A DNA stretch of 64,000 bases, taken from positions 23,322,744 through 23,386,743 of the forward strand of contig NC_044288.2 in the NCBI RefSeq assembly GCF_004027225.2, read 5' to 3'. This DNA comes from Strigops habroptila (Eukaryota; Chordata; Aves; Psittaciformes; Psittacidae). Shown here one piece after another: positions 13,901 to 23,104 of the stretch. The position numbers were made by a program, and so were the translations under genes. The notes under the pieces are model-generated. The model did no database searches. It worked only from the letters and a program-made list of their open reading frames with translations, and was not told where the DNA came from. Numbering within the stretch: position 1 is the first letter of the stretch; each line of letters opens with the position of its first letter.

Positions 13901-14689
13901 TTGGGAAGTCAAACTGCTGCCCATACACAACAGCCCAACTCAGGTCATCCACCACACAGCCCAAGCACAATACTTGGACAAGACAACCAACAGGATCAGG
14001 ACAACAGCCAGCCCAACCCCAAAAGATGCTTTCTCCTCCACGGAGCAGCCACATCCCCCAGGATTATGTTCCTTGGAATGGAGAGGCTCAAGCTGGTAGG
14101 GTCTAAAGTCCATGCAAGCCTCCGTGGTGGCTTTGTCTGTTAGTGGACCTTTAGAGGTACACAGCAGGGACCATCAGACAACCCTGCTGCACCCGAGCCA
14201 GGCTGGCAGGGAACGCTGCTCCCACCCACAGAGAGGGAAATATTGTCTATTTGTTCCCATTGGTGTTTCCCTGAGGCTCCTACAAACACTGGGTTTGCTG
14301 AAGAGACTAATTGGAAATAACCCCCACTTCTGTCCCCTTCAGCATGACCACTCACATCAGTACCCCACCCATGCACTCCTGTCTTACATGACGTGGATGC
14401 ACTAGGCAGCCCATCTCCCTTGCACTCAGCACATTTCAAAACCTTGAGACCAGCTCCTCCAAAACAAAGACACCAGCCATAACCCCCACAAGCCCAAGCG
14501 CACAGCTCCCACTACGTAACCCCCACCACTTGGTGGCTGTTCAGGTGGCTGGAAGGGAAGCTGCTGGTTTCTGAAGTCCCTTGGCAAGTTTGGGGTGCCC
14601 TGAGGCTCGGTGCCGTTGCTGGGCAGCAGCGGTGAGGGACCCCTGGCCTCCAGCTCAGACCTGCTGGGCATCACTGCTGCTATGAATTA

Positions 14690-15000
14690 CAGGGCTGGAA
14701 AAGCTCCGTGGCTTTGCGCTAGGTCCTCGCCTGCGACAAAGCTGATTACTGCAATATGCAGCATCATTATGCTCTCTGCAAATATGCAGCTTCTCGCTTA
14801 CAGTGGTTTGGGAAAAACTGCGGGGAAATCAGGAATATAGAAGTTTATGGTCGTGGGACGCATGAAGAGTTAAAGAACAAGGCTGTCTTGAAAACAATGC
14901 CGTTTATAAATGTTAGGGGTACAGATGTAACATCAAATACACGTGTGAATATGGGTACCGTTTATTCCGACCCCTTGCATTATTCAGAGCTTGACTCTCA
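14690..15000. promoter_or_regulatory. Candidate conserved element 3' of TLX3
   Basis: This AT-rich block lies between GC-rich flanks and contains two AATATGCAGC-type words about 30 bp apart (14753-14763 and 14780-14790), with GATTACTGC and CATTATGC alongside. It is not repeat-derived as far as can be seen. Its position about 2 kb beyond the TLX3 stop and its composition suggest a regulatory role. Conservation data are needed to decide. Confidence 0.3.
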
Positions 15001-15705
15001 GCTAACACGCGGGTTTCTCCCGACTGTTCTGCAAACAGTACCCGGGATTTCTCCCCTCTGCCCTGCGTGTGGTGCAAGCATGTGGGTGACAAACCCAGCA
15101 CAAACCCCCTGGCAGGACCCACGGCCCGACGGGCCACTGCACCACGAGTGGGGAAAGGACACGGGAAGGGCTGGGGGCGATGCAGTAGAGCCATGCACCG
15201 CAGAGCCCTGTAGCCACTGATACATCCCCGCGTTGGGTTTTCCCCCCTCCTTCCCCTCCCCTCGATCGGTGTTTTATGGCTCTGGCTGCACATAGCCGGC
15301 CAGTGCTCGGTCCCAGCAATGTCACCGACGGTGTGGCAGGATTCGTCCCTGCTTTTGGGCCTCTACATCCTTCCTCCTGACAAACGAAATTCCGGCTACA
15401 AACCAAGCCTGTGCCTCGGTACCGCTGAGAAAGGGACTAGCAAGGGAAATACTGTTTTAACCCCGCATCCTGCGTGACTGACCGTCCTAGAACGCCCTGT
15501 CCCGCGGCCGGACAGGGGAACAGCTAGGACCGGGAACGCCGGGCAGGTTCTGCCGGCTCCCGGTGACCGGGGCTGCGGGGCGGAGGTAGCCCCGGGGCCG
15601 GTCCGTGCCTGGAGCAGCGCTGGTTTAGGAAAAAGTCGGTTTTGCAGCTTCCTCCCTTGCCAGGGACCGGTCACCTGAAGCCGCAGAACTACGGGAGGTT
15701 ATGCT

Positions 15706-15833
15706 TAAAAAAACCTAACCAAAATAACACCCCACCCCACCCCCCCAAAAAAAAAACCCCACCAAAAAACAACAAACCAAAAAACCCTCAAGCAAACAAA
15801 AAAACCCCAAACGAAAGCAAAACCACAATCAGC
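15706..15833. repeat. A/C-only low-complexity tract
   Basis: The plus strand is almost entirely A and C, alternating A runs and CCCC runs, with hardly any G or T. The minus strand is therefore a T/G tract. Open frames through it are composition artefacts. It sits at the edge of the CpG island beyond the TLX3 3' end. Confidence 0.85.
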
Positions 15834-16338
15834 ACCCCCGCTCCCGGGACCGTTAAACGGGACCCGGGGAGCCGGCACACCGGCAAGACACGGCCGCGGC
15901 CCGTCCTCTGCCAACGCGGGTCCGCGCAGCAAAGGCAGCGAAAACGAAACCCGGTGGGTGCCGGCCGGAAGGCGCTTCGGTACCGCGAGCCCGGCGGGGA
16001 AAAATTATGGGGGACCGGCGGGGCCTCGCCCCGGCCACGCCACCGGCCCCTGCGCCCCGGCCCGTTCCTATCCCCTCCGGCCGCTCGCCCGCTCCAATGC
16101 GGCGTGGCCGATGTTGTTCCAAACCCGGGGTTATTCCCGGCCGGTTCCCCGCGGCCCCGGCAGAGCGACAGGGAGCACCGCGGACAATCGCCCGCTCCGA
16201 GCCCGCCTCGCGCCCCCGGTCCCCGGTCCCGTCGCGGCCCCGTCCCCGCCGGCTCCTCACCTCCACCTCCGCGGCGCGGTCTCGGCTGTTCCCGGCGCGG
16301 CTGCAGCAGGAAGCGGAGAGACGTTTTTAAAGAAAACG

Positions 16339-16344
16339 TTTATT
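16339..16344 (-). terminator. AATAAA polyadenylation signal, downstream candidate
   Basis: Second minus-strand AATAAA, about 60 nt further from the TLX3 stop. It lies just before the sequence returns to GC-rich, a plausible end of the transcript. Confidence 0.4.
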
Positions 16345-16401
16345 TACACGTCTCGGCAAGTACAAAGTATTATACATGGTCTGTGTCAACCCCAAATCTT
16401 C

Positions 16402-16407
16402 TTTATT
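16402..16407 (-). terminator. AATAAA polyadenylation signal, upstream candidate
   Basis: Minus-strand AATAAA, the first canonical hexamer downstream of the TLX3 stop codon, about 760 nt away. Either this one or the one at 16339 could be used. Confidence 0.4.
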
Positions 16408-17166
16408 ATGAAACATAAGGCGCTTTCTCTAGAGTCGGTGGCGAAAGGAGAGGGTGCGGGTGCTCTTTCGGTGCGCTAAAGCTCATCGGCTGAAAAGGTG
16501 AGGACAAAAACCGAGTGTGTGCTGCCTGAAAGGAGCCCTTATTACTACGGTGAATAAATTACAGCTGACATTAACTTCACCTGGGACAGATGGAAGCTAC
16601 CGCTTTTCAGCTTAATAGGGTTTCCTAAGCTAACGAGTCATCACCGGCTCCACTCAGTCCCCTCCGCTAAGTGATAGGTAGGTATTTTTGTTTCTTTAGA
16701 CTATCCTCAGAACAGGGAAAAAAAAAAATAGCCTTTTGTTCCAAAGCCAACACAAAATACCTATGTTCAGATTTCGATATAAATAATCGAGGTTTTATAT
16801 AATTCCATATTAATAGTGCCCAAAATCTCGATGCATAAATAAATTAAATTATTAACACTTCTTACAAAAAGTGACATATTTCCCTTCCTAGTGGAACATC
16901 GACACGAATATACAAGCGGAGCGTGCAGCCCCACGACGGCAGCGCCCGCCGGATCCGCTCTGCTCCGGGCCGGCCTCGGGGAAGCGCCGCGGCGGCCCCG
17001 GCTCCGACTCTGGTCCCAGCCCCGGTCCCGGTCCCAGCCCCGGCCCCGCGGGTGCCGCTCGCTGCCTTTGCGCCCGCCCCGTCTGGGTCGAGCAGCGGCC
17101 CCGGGGCGGGGGGAGCCGCCGGCCGAGCTCGGCGGGCGAGTCCGCTGCGCGCCCGTGCTGCCGGGC

Positions 17167-17377
17167 TCAGACGAGGGAGGTGACCGGGGGGATCTTGGCG
17201 CTCTCCTCCTCCCAGGGCTGCAGGTTCTGCAGCGCGAACAGCGACGAGTTGTGCAGGCACAGCGGGTCGGGCTGGATCGACTCGTTCAGCGACTTCTGGA
17301 AGGCGTCGTGCTGCAGCTGCAGCATCAGCCGGCTCGCCTGCTGCCGCTCGGCCTCCCGCTCCTCCGCCGTCTGCCGC
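17167..17377 (-). CDS. TLX3: TLX3 coding exon 3 (C-terminal tail)
   Basis: This exon completes the split Arg codon at residue 218 and encodes the last 69 residues: the end of the homeodomain (RQT), an [10 protein letters not shown] helix, the [14 protein letters not shown] segment and the [20 protein letters not shown] block typical of TLX3. The TGA stop is at 17169-17167. The acceptor AG is at 17379-17378. The same frame stays open back to 17769 through the intronic minisatellite, but this is not coding. Confidence 0.95.
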
Positions 17378-19074
17378 CTGCCGAGGGACACGCTCAGCCC
17401 GCGACCCGGCCAGCCCCGACCGCGGCTCCGCGGTGCGGCCGGAACATCCCCGGCGGCCGCCTCCTCGTCCCGGGCGGGCACCGCCGGGCTGCGGCAGCAC
17501 TCGGCCTCTGACGGGGGCTTCCGGGCGGCGGCAACGCCGGGGAAGCCCCCGTTTACCAGGAATTCCCTGTTCCCGAATAGTCCCCAGTTCTCCCCCGATA
17601 TTCCCCCGGGTTGTTTTGGTTTTGTTTGGTTTTTCGTCCGAATAATTCCCCGTTTTTCGAATAATCCCTCTTTTTTACAATTAACTCCCCGTTTTTTTGA
17701 ATAATCCCTCGTTTTTGAATATTTCCCCGTTTTTTCGAATAATCCCTCATTTTTACAAATAAGTCCCAATTTTTTCCGAGTAATCCCTTGTTTTGATGAA
17801 TAAACCCCAATTTTTCGATTAATCTCTCGTTTTCCGAATGGGGGACCATTAAAAAAAACTAACTGAAATAATAATTATAATGATAACGATAATTATAGCG
17901 AGAGCCTGACAACATCGATCCACCCAGCCGTTCTGCTGCTGGCAGCCGGCAAGGGGCCATCCCTGCCGGAGCCGGGGCTTCCCGGGGGCGGCGGCGGGAC
18001 GGGGCGGCCCCGGGGGCACAGGACTCACCGCCACTTGGTGCGCCGGTTCTGGAACCAGGTCTTCACCTGCGCGTCCGTCATCTTGAGTGACTTGGCGAGG
18101 GCAGCGCGTTCGGCCGAGGCCAGGTACTTCTGCCGGTGGAAGCGCTTCTCCAGCTCGCAGATCTGCACCCGGGAGAAGGACGTCCGCGGCTTCTTGCGCT
18201 TCGGCGGAGTCCGGTTCTGGTAGGGGTGCCCGATCCGCCGGGTCACCGTGAAGGGCGTCAGCGCCGCCGCCGCTGCCCGGGTGGGAAGCACAGGGGTCAG
18301 CTCCGCGCCCGCACGGTGCCGGCCGCCCCCCCGGGGCCGCGGCTCTGCCCGACGGCCGCCCTGACGGCCCCGCAGAGACCGCGTCTACCCCTGAGGTGCG
18401 CTTCCCGGTTCCGCCGAGGGAAAACGGGGACGAGTGGGGCTCGGCCGCCCCCATCGCCGCCAGCCCCGGGGATGCCGCGCTCCCCACGCCGAGAGGAGAG
18501 CAAGTTTTGGGACCGCGGCGGGCGCGGCGGGGGTAACCGTGCAGCGGGCCGCCCCGGCTGTCATCCCACTGCTACTACTGGGACTATTTCGTTTTCTACC
18601 GTTTGTTTGCCTCTCCGTTCGTTGCCGGGGGATGGGGGCCGTCCCGCTCCGCCCCGGCGCCTTACCTGTGAAGCGGTCCTTGACGAAGCGCCTGCTGCTC
18701 TCCATCCAGGGGAAGTTGAGGCTGCCCAGGCTGGGCACGGCGGGCATGGCCGGGATGGCGCTGGAGATGGGCGGCGGCACGGCCCCGGGGATGGGCCTGT
18801 GCGCCGGCACCCGGATCACGCCGGCCGGTGCCAGGCTGAGGTTCACACTGTAAGATCCAGAGTCCTCGAAGGGCGCGGCGATGGCCGGGAAAGGGGCCGG
18901 CAGCGCCGGGTAGGGCGCGCCGCCGCGGCCGCCGGGGCCGCCCAGGAAGGTCGCGCCGTCGGGGCCCCGGGGGGGCGGCGGGGGCGCGTTGTCCTGCTCG
19001 GGGCTGTTGAGGATCTGGTCGATGCCGAAGCTGATGGGCTCGTGCTGGCCCTGCGCGCCCGCCGGCGGCTCCAT
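17167..19074 (-). CDS. TLX3: TLX3, T-cell leukaemia homeobox protein 3 (complete, 3 exons)
   Basis: This is a homeodomain transcription factor that specifies glutamatergic over GABAergic fate in dorsal spinal cord and hindbrain sensory neurons (family knowledge). The CDS joins 19074-18666, 18272-18029 and 17377-17167 on the minus strand: 864 nt, 287 residues, close to the mammalian length of about 291. Visible parts are an N-terminal Eh1-like repressor motif (FGIDQIL, residues 16-22), a proline run at 31-35, the FPWM PBX-type motif at 121-124, a homeodomain at about 162-221, and a conserved tail ending VTSLV. Homeodomain position 47 is Thr (residue 208), the TLX hallmark, with Asn51 intact. 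The N-terminal and C-terminal sequence fits TLX3 better than TLX1 or TLX2. The start is the ATG opening MEPPAG, matching the family N terminus. Both introns are GT-AG. Confidence 0.97.
17637..17845. repeat. Minisatellite in TLX3 intron 2, ~20-bp unit, dimeric order
   Basis: About ten degenerate units of 19-22 bp follow the pattern GAATAAT-CCC(C/T)-(C/G)-TTTTT. Units alternate between a TCCCCG/CCCAA type and a CCCTC/CCCTTG/CTCTCG type, giving roughly five 40-bp dimers. The array fills about a third of the 651-bp intron. Translation across it produces artefactual Tyr-Ser-Lys-Lys-rich frames on the minus strand. Confidence 0.9.
18029..18272 (-). CDS. TLX3: TLX3 coding exon 2 (most of homeodomain)
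   Basis: This 244-nt exon opens with an alanine run, then [16 protein letters not shown], then homeodomain helices 1-3 up to the Trp of TKWR. The recognition helix reads [10 protein letters not shown]. The acceptor is CAG at 18275-18273 and the donor is GTGAGT at 18028-18023. Reading on into the intron gives TGG CGG TGA, so retention of intron 2 would end the protein at residue 218, right after the homeodomain core and without the conserved tail. Confidence 0.95.
18273..18665 (-). other. TLX3 intron 1
   Basis: A 393-bp GC-rich GT-AG intron with no repeat and no other feature recognised. It separates the regulatory N terminus from the homeodomain exon at a phase-1 joint, as in other TLX genes. 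Confidence 0.85.
18666..19074 (-). CDS. TLX3: TLX3 coding exon 1
   Basis: This exon encodes residues 1-136 plus the first base of codon 137. It carries the Eh1-like motif that recruits Groucho/TLE co-repressors in this family, a Gly/Pro/Ala-rich low-complexity stretch (about 31-65), the conserved [20 protein letters not shown] block and the FPWM motif just before the splice site. The donor at 18665-18664 reads G|GTAAGG. The exon lies wholly inside the CpG island, which explains the long open frames in its other five frames. Confidence 0.95.
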
Positions 19075-19252
19075 GCTCCGCCGCCACCGCCGCCCGCGCC
19101 CGCTATAAAGGCGCCGCCGCGCTCCGCGGCCCGGCCGGACCCGCCGAAACTTTGCCGCGCGCGCGCCGCCCCGGCAGCCGCCCCGTCATCTCCTCGGGGC
19201 CGCCGCGCGCCCCGCCGCCGCGTGCGCACACCTCCCCCACTCCCCCCCGCTC

Positions 19253-19271
19253 TGCCGCCGCCGCCGCCGCC
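19253..19271. repeat. (CCG)n trinucleotide tract
   Basis: Six uninterrupted CCG-type units directly beside the first CCAAT box in the TLX3 promoter. Confidence 0.9.
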
Positions 19272-19308
19272 ATTGGCCGACGACGACTAGCCTCTGCGCT
19301 CCCATTGG
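19272..19308 (-). promoter_or_regulatory. Paired CCAAT boxes
   Basis: Two CCAAT pentamers on the TLX3 strand lie 32 bp apart, three helical turns, the spacing often seen for paired NF-Y sites. They are about 200 and 230 bp upstream of the start codon. Confidence 0.55.
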
Positions 19309-19350
19309 CTCCCGCCGCTCGGCACCGGCCTCGCGCCCGGGCGCGGGGAC

Positions 19351-19379
19351 CCGCCGCCGCCGCCGCCGCCGCCGCCGCG
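19351..19379. repeat. (CCG)n trinucleotide tract
   Basis: About nine uninterrupted CCG units upstream of TLX3, directly before the CRE-like motif. Such tracts are often length-polymorphic. Confidence 0.9.
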
Positions 19380-20579
19380 GTGACATCACTGGGGCGCACG
19401 AACAATGGCGGGGGCGGGGCGCGGGGCCGCCGTCGGGGCGCTCGCTCCGCACGTCGGGGCCGCCGCCGCCGCCGCGCTCCATCCCCGCTCGGCGCGGGCC
19501 GGGCCCTGCCCAGCCGCCCGCCGCACCCGCGGCCAAACCCCGCTTTCCCCGACGGCGGCTCCGCGGTGCGCGCCCGAGGCGGCCCTGCGCGGCGGGGGCT
19601 CCCCTCCCCGCCCATCCCGCGGCCCTGTCGGGCGGCCGCCCCGACGGCAACGCGGAGCGGCGGGCCGAGGCGGTGCCCGCGGCCCCGTAGGGCGAGATTC
19701 CGTTGTGCGCTCGGGCAGCGGGAACCCGGCGCGGCCGCTTGAGCGAGTTTGCAGACGCTCCCTAACGTCCAAATTGGACTAAAGGCGTTAAAAATTAAAT
19801 AACGCTCAGCCGCATTTACTTAGTTTCCCGCTTATAGAGGGAAATGAAAACAGGGAATAGAATTTCCCTGTTAATAGAATGTAATGGCATTTGATCAGCA
19901 CCTGGCAGGGCGATCCCGGGATGCCGGAGCGGTGACAGGAGGGACTTGATTAGTTTTTAAAGCTTAGGATTCAATTACCGCAACGCGCCGAATCGTTGCG
20001 GCAGCGGCAGCGGGGCACAGACCGACCCGCCGGGCCGCCGCCGCTGCCCGAGGAACGCCAGGGCCGGGGTGACCCGTTCCCGCCCCGCACCGGGCGCGGA
20101 GTCCGGCCGGGCGCTTCCCCCGACGGCCGGCGCGGAGCTGCCGGCGGAGGTTTCCCGGCACGGCGGGGGCGCGTCCCCGCCGTCGGTCGTCGGGGGGGTT
20201 CCCCGGCCCGCGGCGCAGCGGGACACCAGCCCTGCCCGGCGGGCGGTGAGACTGCCACAACCCCCACACACACCTTCCCGCCGGGGGGGCCGCCCGGTGC
20301 CACCCGCAGCCCCGGGCAGCCTTAATCGGTTTGTCCCCGCTCGGTGCGGCGGGTGCGAGCGGAGCCGCCATCCGCGAACGCTTCCCCGGAGCGGAGCTAA
20401 TCGGATTGACACGATCGCGGCAAGATGGTGCGGGGCCGCCCAGAGGCAACGGGAATGGCCGCGGGGCTCCGGCCTTCGGGGGTCCGGGCCGGTGGGGAGG
20501 GCGGGGAGGCGGCGGGGCGGAGGGAAAGAGAGAAAAGGAGGGGAAAAAAGGGGAAAAAAACCCCAAACCAAGAAAGAAG

Positions 20580-21175
20580 GCAACCGGGGGAGGATAAATA
20601 AATAAATAAAGTGACACCGAGTCCTGAATCAGGGCAGGCTTTGTTAGAGAAAATTGCAGCTTGATCTGCATAATGGGAACGCGGGCTGCCCAAGGCTATC
20701 TTTTTATTGCATGTGTGTCTGCTGTTATCAATTTTGTGAACGATTTCACAGGGAGCCTGGCAGACTTGAGCTGGAATAATATGCAAAGATGAGCTTTGAA
20801 TAATGAATGATGTGCTTTTAAACCAATTCCAAAGTGTCTGTGATAGTACAATATGAAAAGGGGTGATAAGTAATAGTATATTTAAAAGGCGCTAGTATGT
20901 TTTTATTACTATATTTAAAAAGATATCTATATTATTTTTGTGAAATGGATAATATATCACAGAGTCTTTGATAATCAGCTAAACAATACATTTTTCTTTG
21001 GGAAAACTCTCCTGGTTTTACACAGTTAAATATAGAGTATCAGCGTACAGCTTTGTAACGCTCGGCTATCTTATTAAATATTAACTCTATTTTAATATTA
21101 GCTTTTAAATTTAATATGTTGACGTTCTGCAGTTTTACTTTAATTATGTTTTATAATTAATAACCCGGGACGTAT
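20580..21175. promoter_or_regulatory. AT-rich candidate conserved enhancer upstream of TLX3
   Basis: A sharply bounded AT-rich block is set between two very GC-rich blocks, about 1.5-2.1 kb upstream of the TLX3 start. It contains (ATAA)n at 20596-20611, an octamer-like ATGCAAAG at 20781-20788 next to GAATAATGAATGATG, a TTATCAATTTTG word near 20725, and TGATAATCAGC near 20969. No repeat family was recognised. The motifs suit POU, homeodomain and SOX binding, which would be expected for a neural TLX3 enhancer, but this is inferred. Confidence 0.45.
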
Positions 21176-21651
21176 GGTGCTCTTAAACGCGGATCCCCCG
21201 CAGCCGCCCCGGCTCCCCGCCCCTCCGCGGGCAGGGGCGCAGCCCCGCGGTACCGCTCCGAGCACCGGAACCGCCTCCGGAGCGTTCCGCGGCTCCGAGC
21301 CGGGCTCCGCTCCCGCCGTCCTCCCCCCCGGAGGCTCCCGTCCGCCCGGCGAGGAGCGAGCGGAGCCACGGACCCGACGGCGCGGCCTCGGTACCCGCTC
21401 CCCACCGGTCGCCCCGGCTCTGTGCAGCGCCCCGACCCCCTGCAGTGCCCGGGGCCTGGGGGGATGAGGGGCACCACCCGTCCCCAGCCTGCTCCCTGCG
21501 GCCGGGGAGCCAGACCCCGCTCGGGGCCGGCCCCACCGGCAGGGGAACGCAGCGGGACCCCCCGGGCAGGACCAGGGCACCTGTAGCTTGTCCACAGCGC
21601 CCTGTGCCGGAGAGCTCTCCATCACAGGAGTGCACCAGTTAAGCCAGGCTC

Positions 21652-21765
21652 CAGGCATGGCATAGCATGGACTTTGCATGGCACAGCATGACATGTCAGG
21701 GCAGGGCACAGTATGATGCAGCACAACATGGCCTTCACTTGGCATGGCGTGCAGTGCCAGCCACA
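21652..21765. repeat. Degenerate GCATGG-type tandem repeat
   Basis: Variants of GGCATGG, GCATGGCA and CAGCATGACATG recur about every 12-20 bp. The repetition is imperfect and looks like an eroded short satellite. Confidence 0.6.
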
Positions 21766-22914
21766 AGCAACCAGCTGCAGGGGTGCCTCTAACCCAGGCA
21801 CTGGGGAGTTCGGGGAAGGAGAGCTCTGGGGGGTCTGTGGAGTGAGAGGTGAAACATTGTCATTCCCTGTAAAACTCAGGCAGCGCGTTGTACAAGTGTT
21901 AACTGCGATGTAGTGCCAAGCGTGGTGCCGGCAGAAGAGAGCACACTGCAACCATGCTGTGGCACGGCTGCTTTGGCCAAAGGGACTCCTGCCCAGTTTG
22001 TCACTGGGAATCAGTAGGCGCAGAGACGCGGCATCTGCCTCAGCCATTCCTGAATCCCAGTGCTGCTCCCAGGTCTGGCTGCCATGGGGGGGGGGACGGG
22101 ACATGGATGGGGATGTGCCACCACCTGCCACTGTCACTGGGTTTGGTTTTGGCGTGCACATGCACTCTTCAGCCCCAGAGATGTCTCTGGGCTCGAAACA
22201 CAGTGGCCCCCACAGGGAGGGAGGGTGTCCTCGCAGGACCTCCACGTGCCAAGCAGTGGCTAATGCCACCGTTCAGCTTTTAAGGTGCTTCCTGTAGGAT
22301 AAGAAAAACGTGATGAAACACGCAGTGACCCAACCCCAGGTGTTTCTGCCTCCTAAGAACCAGGCAACTCAAGCACCCCACTTCCATCTCGCCACTGGGC
22401 ATCTCTGTATCTGCATCTGGAGTGGGTTTGCTGGTGGTGACCCCAGCTGTGCTGCAGGCACCAACATGTGCCACAGCCACGCCAGGGCCCTTGGGCTGTG
22501 CCACCACAGGAAAGAAACAGAGCTGTAGATCTGGGAGCCATAGCCACTCCTGGAAAGCAGAGGAGTGATGGGCATAGTTCCTCTCCAGGGCATGTCCATT
22601 GGAAAATTAAATCCTCATTCAGAGGTGGCTGGCGATGCCAGGATTTAGCGCCTGGGAGTGAGGAGGACAGGGAAGTAGGACAGGCTGGTGGGTAACAGCA
22701 TGCAGAGGGACTTCAGCTCTTTCCCACCAAAGGCCCCTGGAGGTTCCTCAAGGACAAGCACACTACATGGGAGCAGGGACAAGGGGTCCCCGCTAGGACC
22801 AGACCCAGCACTCAGCAGCTGGAGACCCAAGAAGGACCATTCCCCATAGTGGCCTCGAGCATCACTCCCCCCCGTCATCCTCCCACCACCGTGGGGCAGC
22901 AACAGATGGCACAA

Positions 22915-22948
22915 GAGCAAGAGGGGACCAAGAGGGGACCAAGAGCAG
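22915..22948. repeat. Short tandem duplication, 13-bp unit
   Basis: Two adjacent copies of AGAGGGGACCA with flanking AGAGCA: a recent short duplication in non-coding DNA. Confidence 0.75.
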
Positions 22949-23104
22949 CCCACAGATTTGAATCTGGCTGCACCCTGAGAGGGTCCCTTGCCACGCGAGC
23001 CAGCCCTGGCACCGCACAGAGGCCCCAGGGGTGGGCTCAGGCCCACGGGCCAGGCAGGATGCACACCCTGACTGGCACACGCAGCATCCCTCTGTGCTGC
23101 ACTG

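Larger units (their letters stand above)
1..16329. other. Intergenic region downstream of TLX3
   Basis: No coding gene could be supported here. Open frames are short, lack recognisable domains and do not chain through splice sites. The stretch holds a poly-T tract, one CR1 3' end, a decayed CR1 reverse-transcriptase scrap, a perfect inverted repeat and several AT-rich blocks with homeodomain-like motifs, each listed separately. By synteny with other vertebrates NPM1 should lie further left, but no NPM1 exon was recognised. The remainder looks like ordinary avian intergenic sequence. Confidence 0.7.
16330..17166 (-). other. TLX3 3' UTR (predicted)
   Basis: Directly after the TLX3 stop the sequence is GC-rich for about 250 bp, then becomes AT-rich and non-repetitive, as expected for a homeobox 3' UTR. 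The first AATAAA signals on the minus strand occur at 16402-16407 and 16339-16344, giving a UTR of roughly 0.75-0.85 kb. The cleavage site itself is inferred. Confidence 0.5.
19075..19400 (-). promoter_or_regulatory. TLX3 5' UTR and core promoter region
   Basis: This CpG-dense sequence lies directly upstream of the TLX3 start codon. It has two minus-strand CCAAT boxes (ATTGG on plus at 19272-19276 and 19304-19308), two CCG tracts and a CRE-like TGACATCA at 19381-19388. A TATAAA at 19104-19109 reads on the plus strand, so it is not a normally oriented TATA box for TLX3. The transcription start cannot be fixed from sequence, but a start between the CCAAT boxes and the ATG is likely. Confidence 0.6.
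15480..21570. promoter_or_regulatory. TLX3 CpG-island domain (interrupted)
   Basis: GC- and CpG-rich blocks lie at about 15480-15700, 15840-16330, 16920-17560, 17930-19760, 19980-20530 and 21180-21570. They cover the TLX3 promoter and exons and flank the gene on both sides. Multi-island CpG domains of this kind mark Polycomb-regulated developmental transcription factor genes. AT-rich interruptions correspond to the A/C tract, the 3' UTR, the intron 2 minisatellite and a 20.58-21.17 kb block. Confidence 0.8.

Noticed and set aside
15642-16418. 258-codon plus-strand open frame
   Set aside because: It crosses the A/C low-complexity tract and then CpG-island sequence. The product is compositional (Lys/Asn/Pro, then Arg/Pro) and has no domain.
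17167-17769. 200-codon minus-strand frame extending TLX3 exon 3 upstream
   Set aside because: Only the part up to 17377 is TLX3. The upstream portion is intron and translated minisatellite; a good acceptor marks the true exon start.
17167-19074. TLX1 or TLX2 instead of TLX3
   Set aside because: The homeodomain is shared, but the N-terminal [14 protein letters not shown], the [12 protein letters not shown] block and the tail ending VTSLV match TLX3, as does linkage to RANBP17.
18136-19290. 384-codon plus-strand open frame across TLX3
   Set aside because: It runs antisense through TLX3 exons and promoter. Its Arg/Pro/Ala-rich translation comes from GC-rich sequence with few stop codons, not a gene.
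19964-20671. 235-codon minus-strand frame upstream of TLX3
   Set aside because: GC-rich island artefact with low-complexity Pro/Ala/Arg content, several overlapping rivals in other frames, and no homology recognised.
21140-22269. Overlapping minus- and plus-strand frames of 100-215 codons
   Set aside because: Partly CpG-island and partly GCATGG-repeat translation with Cys/His-rich nonsense. No splice-linked partner exons were found.
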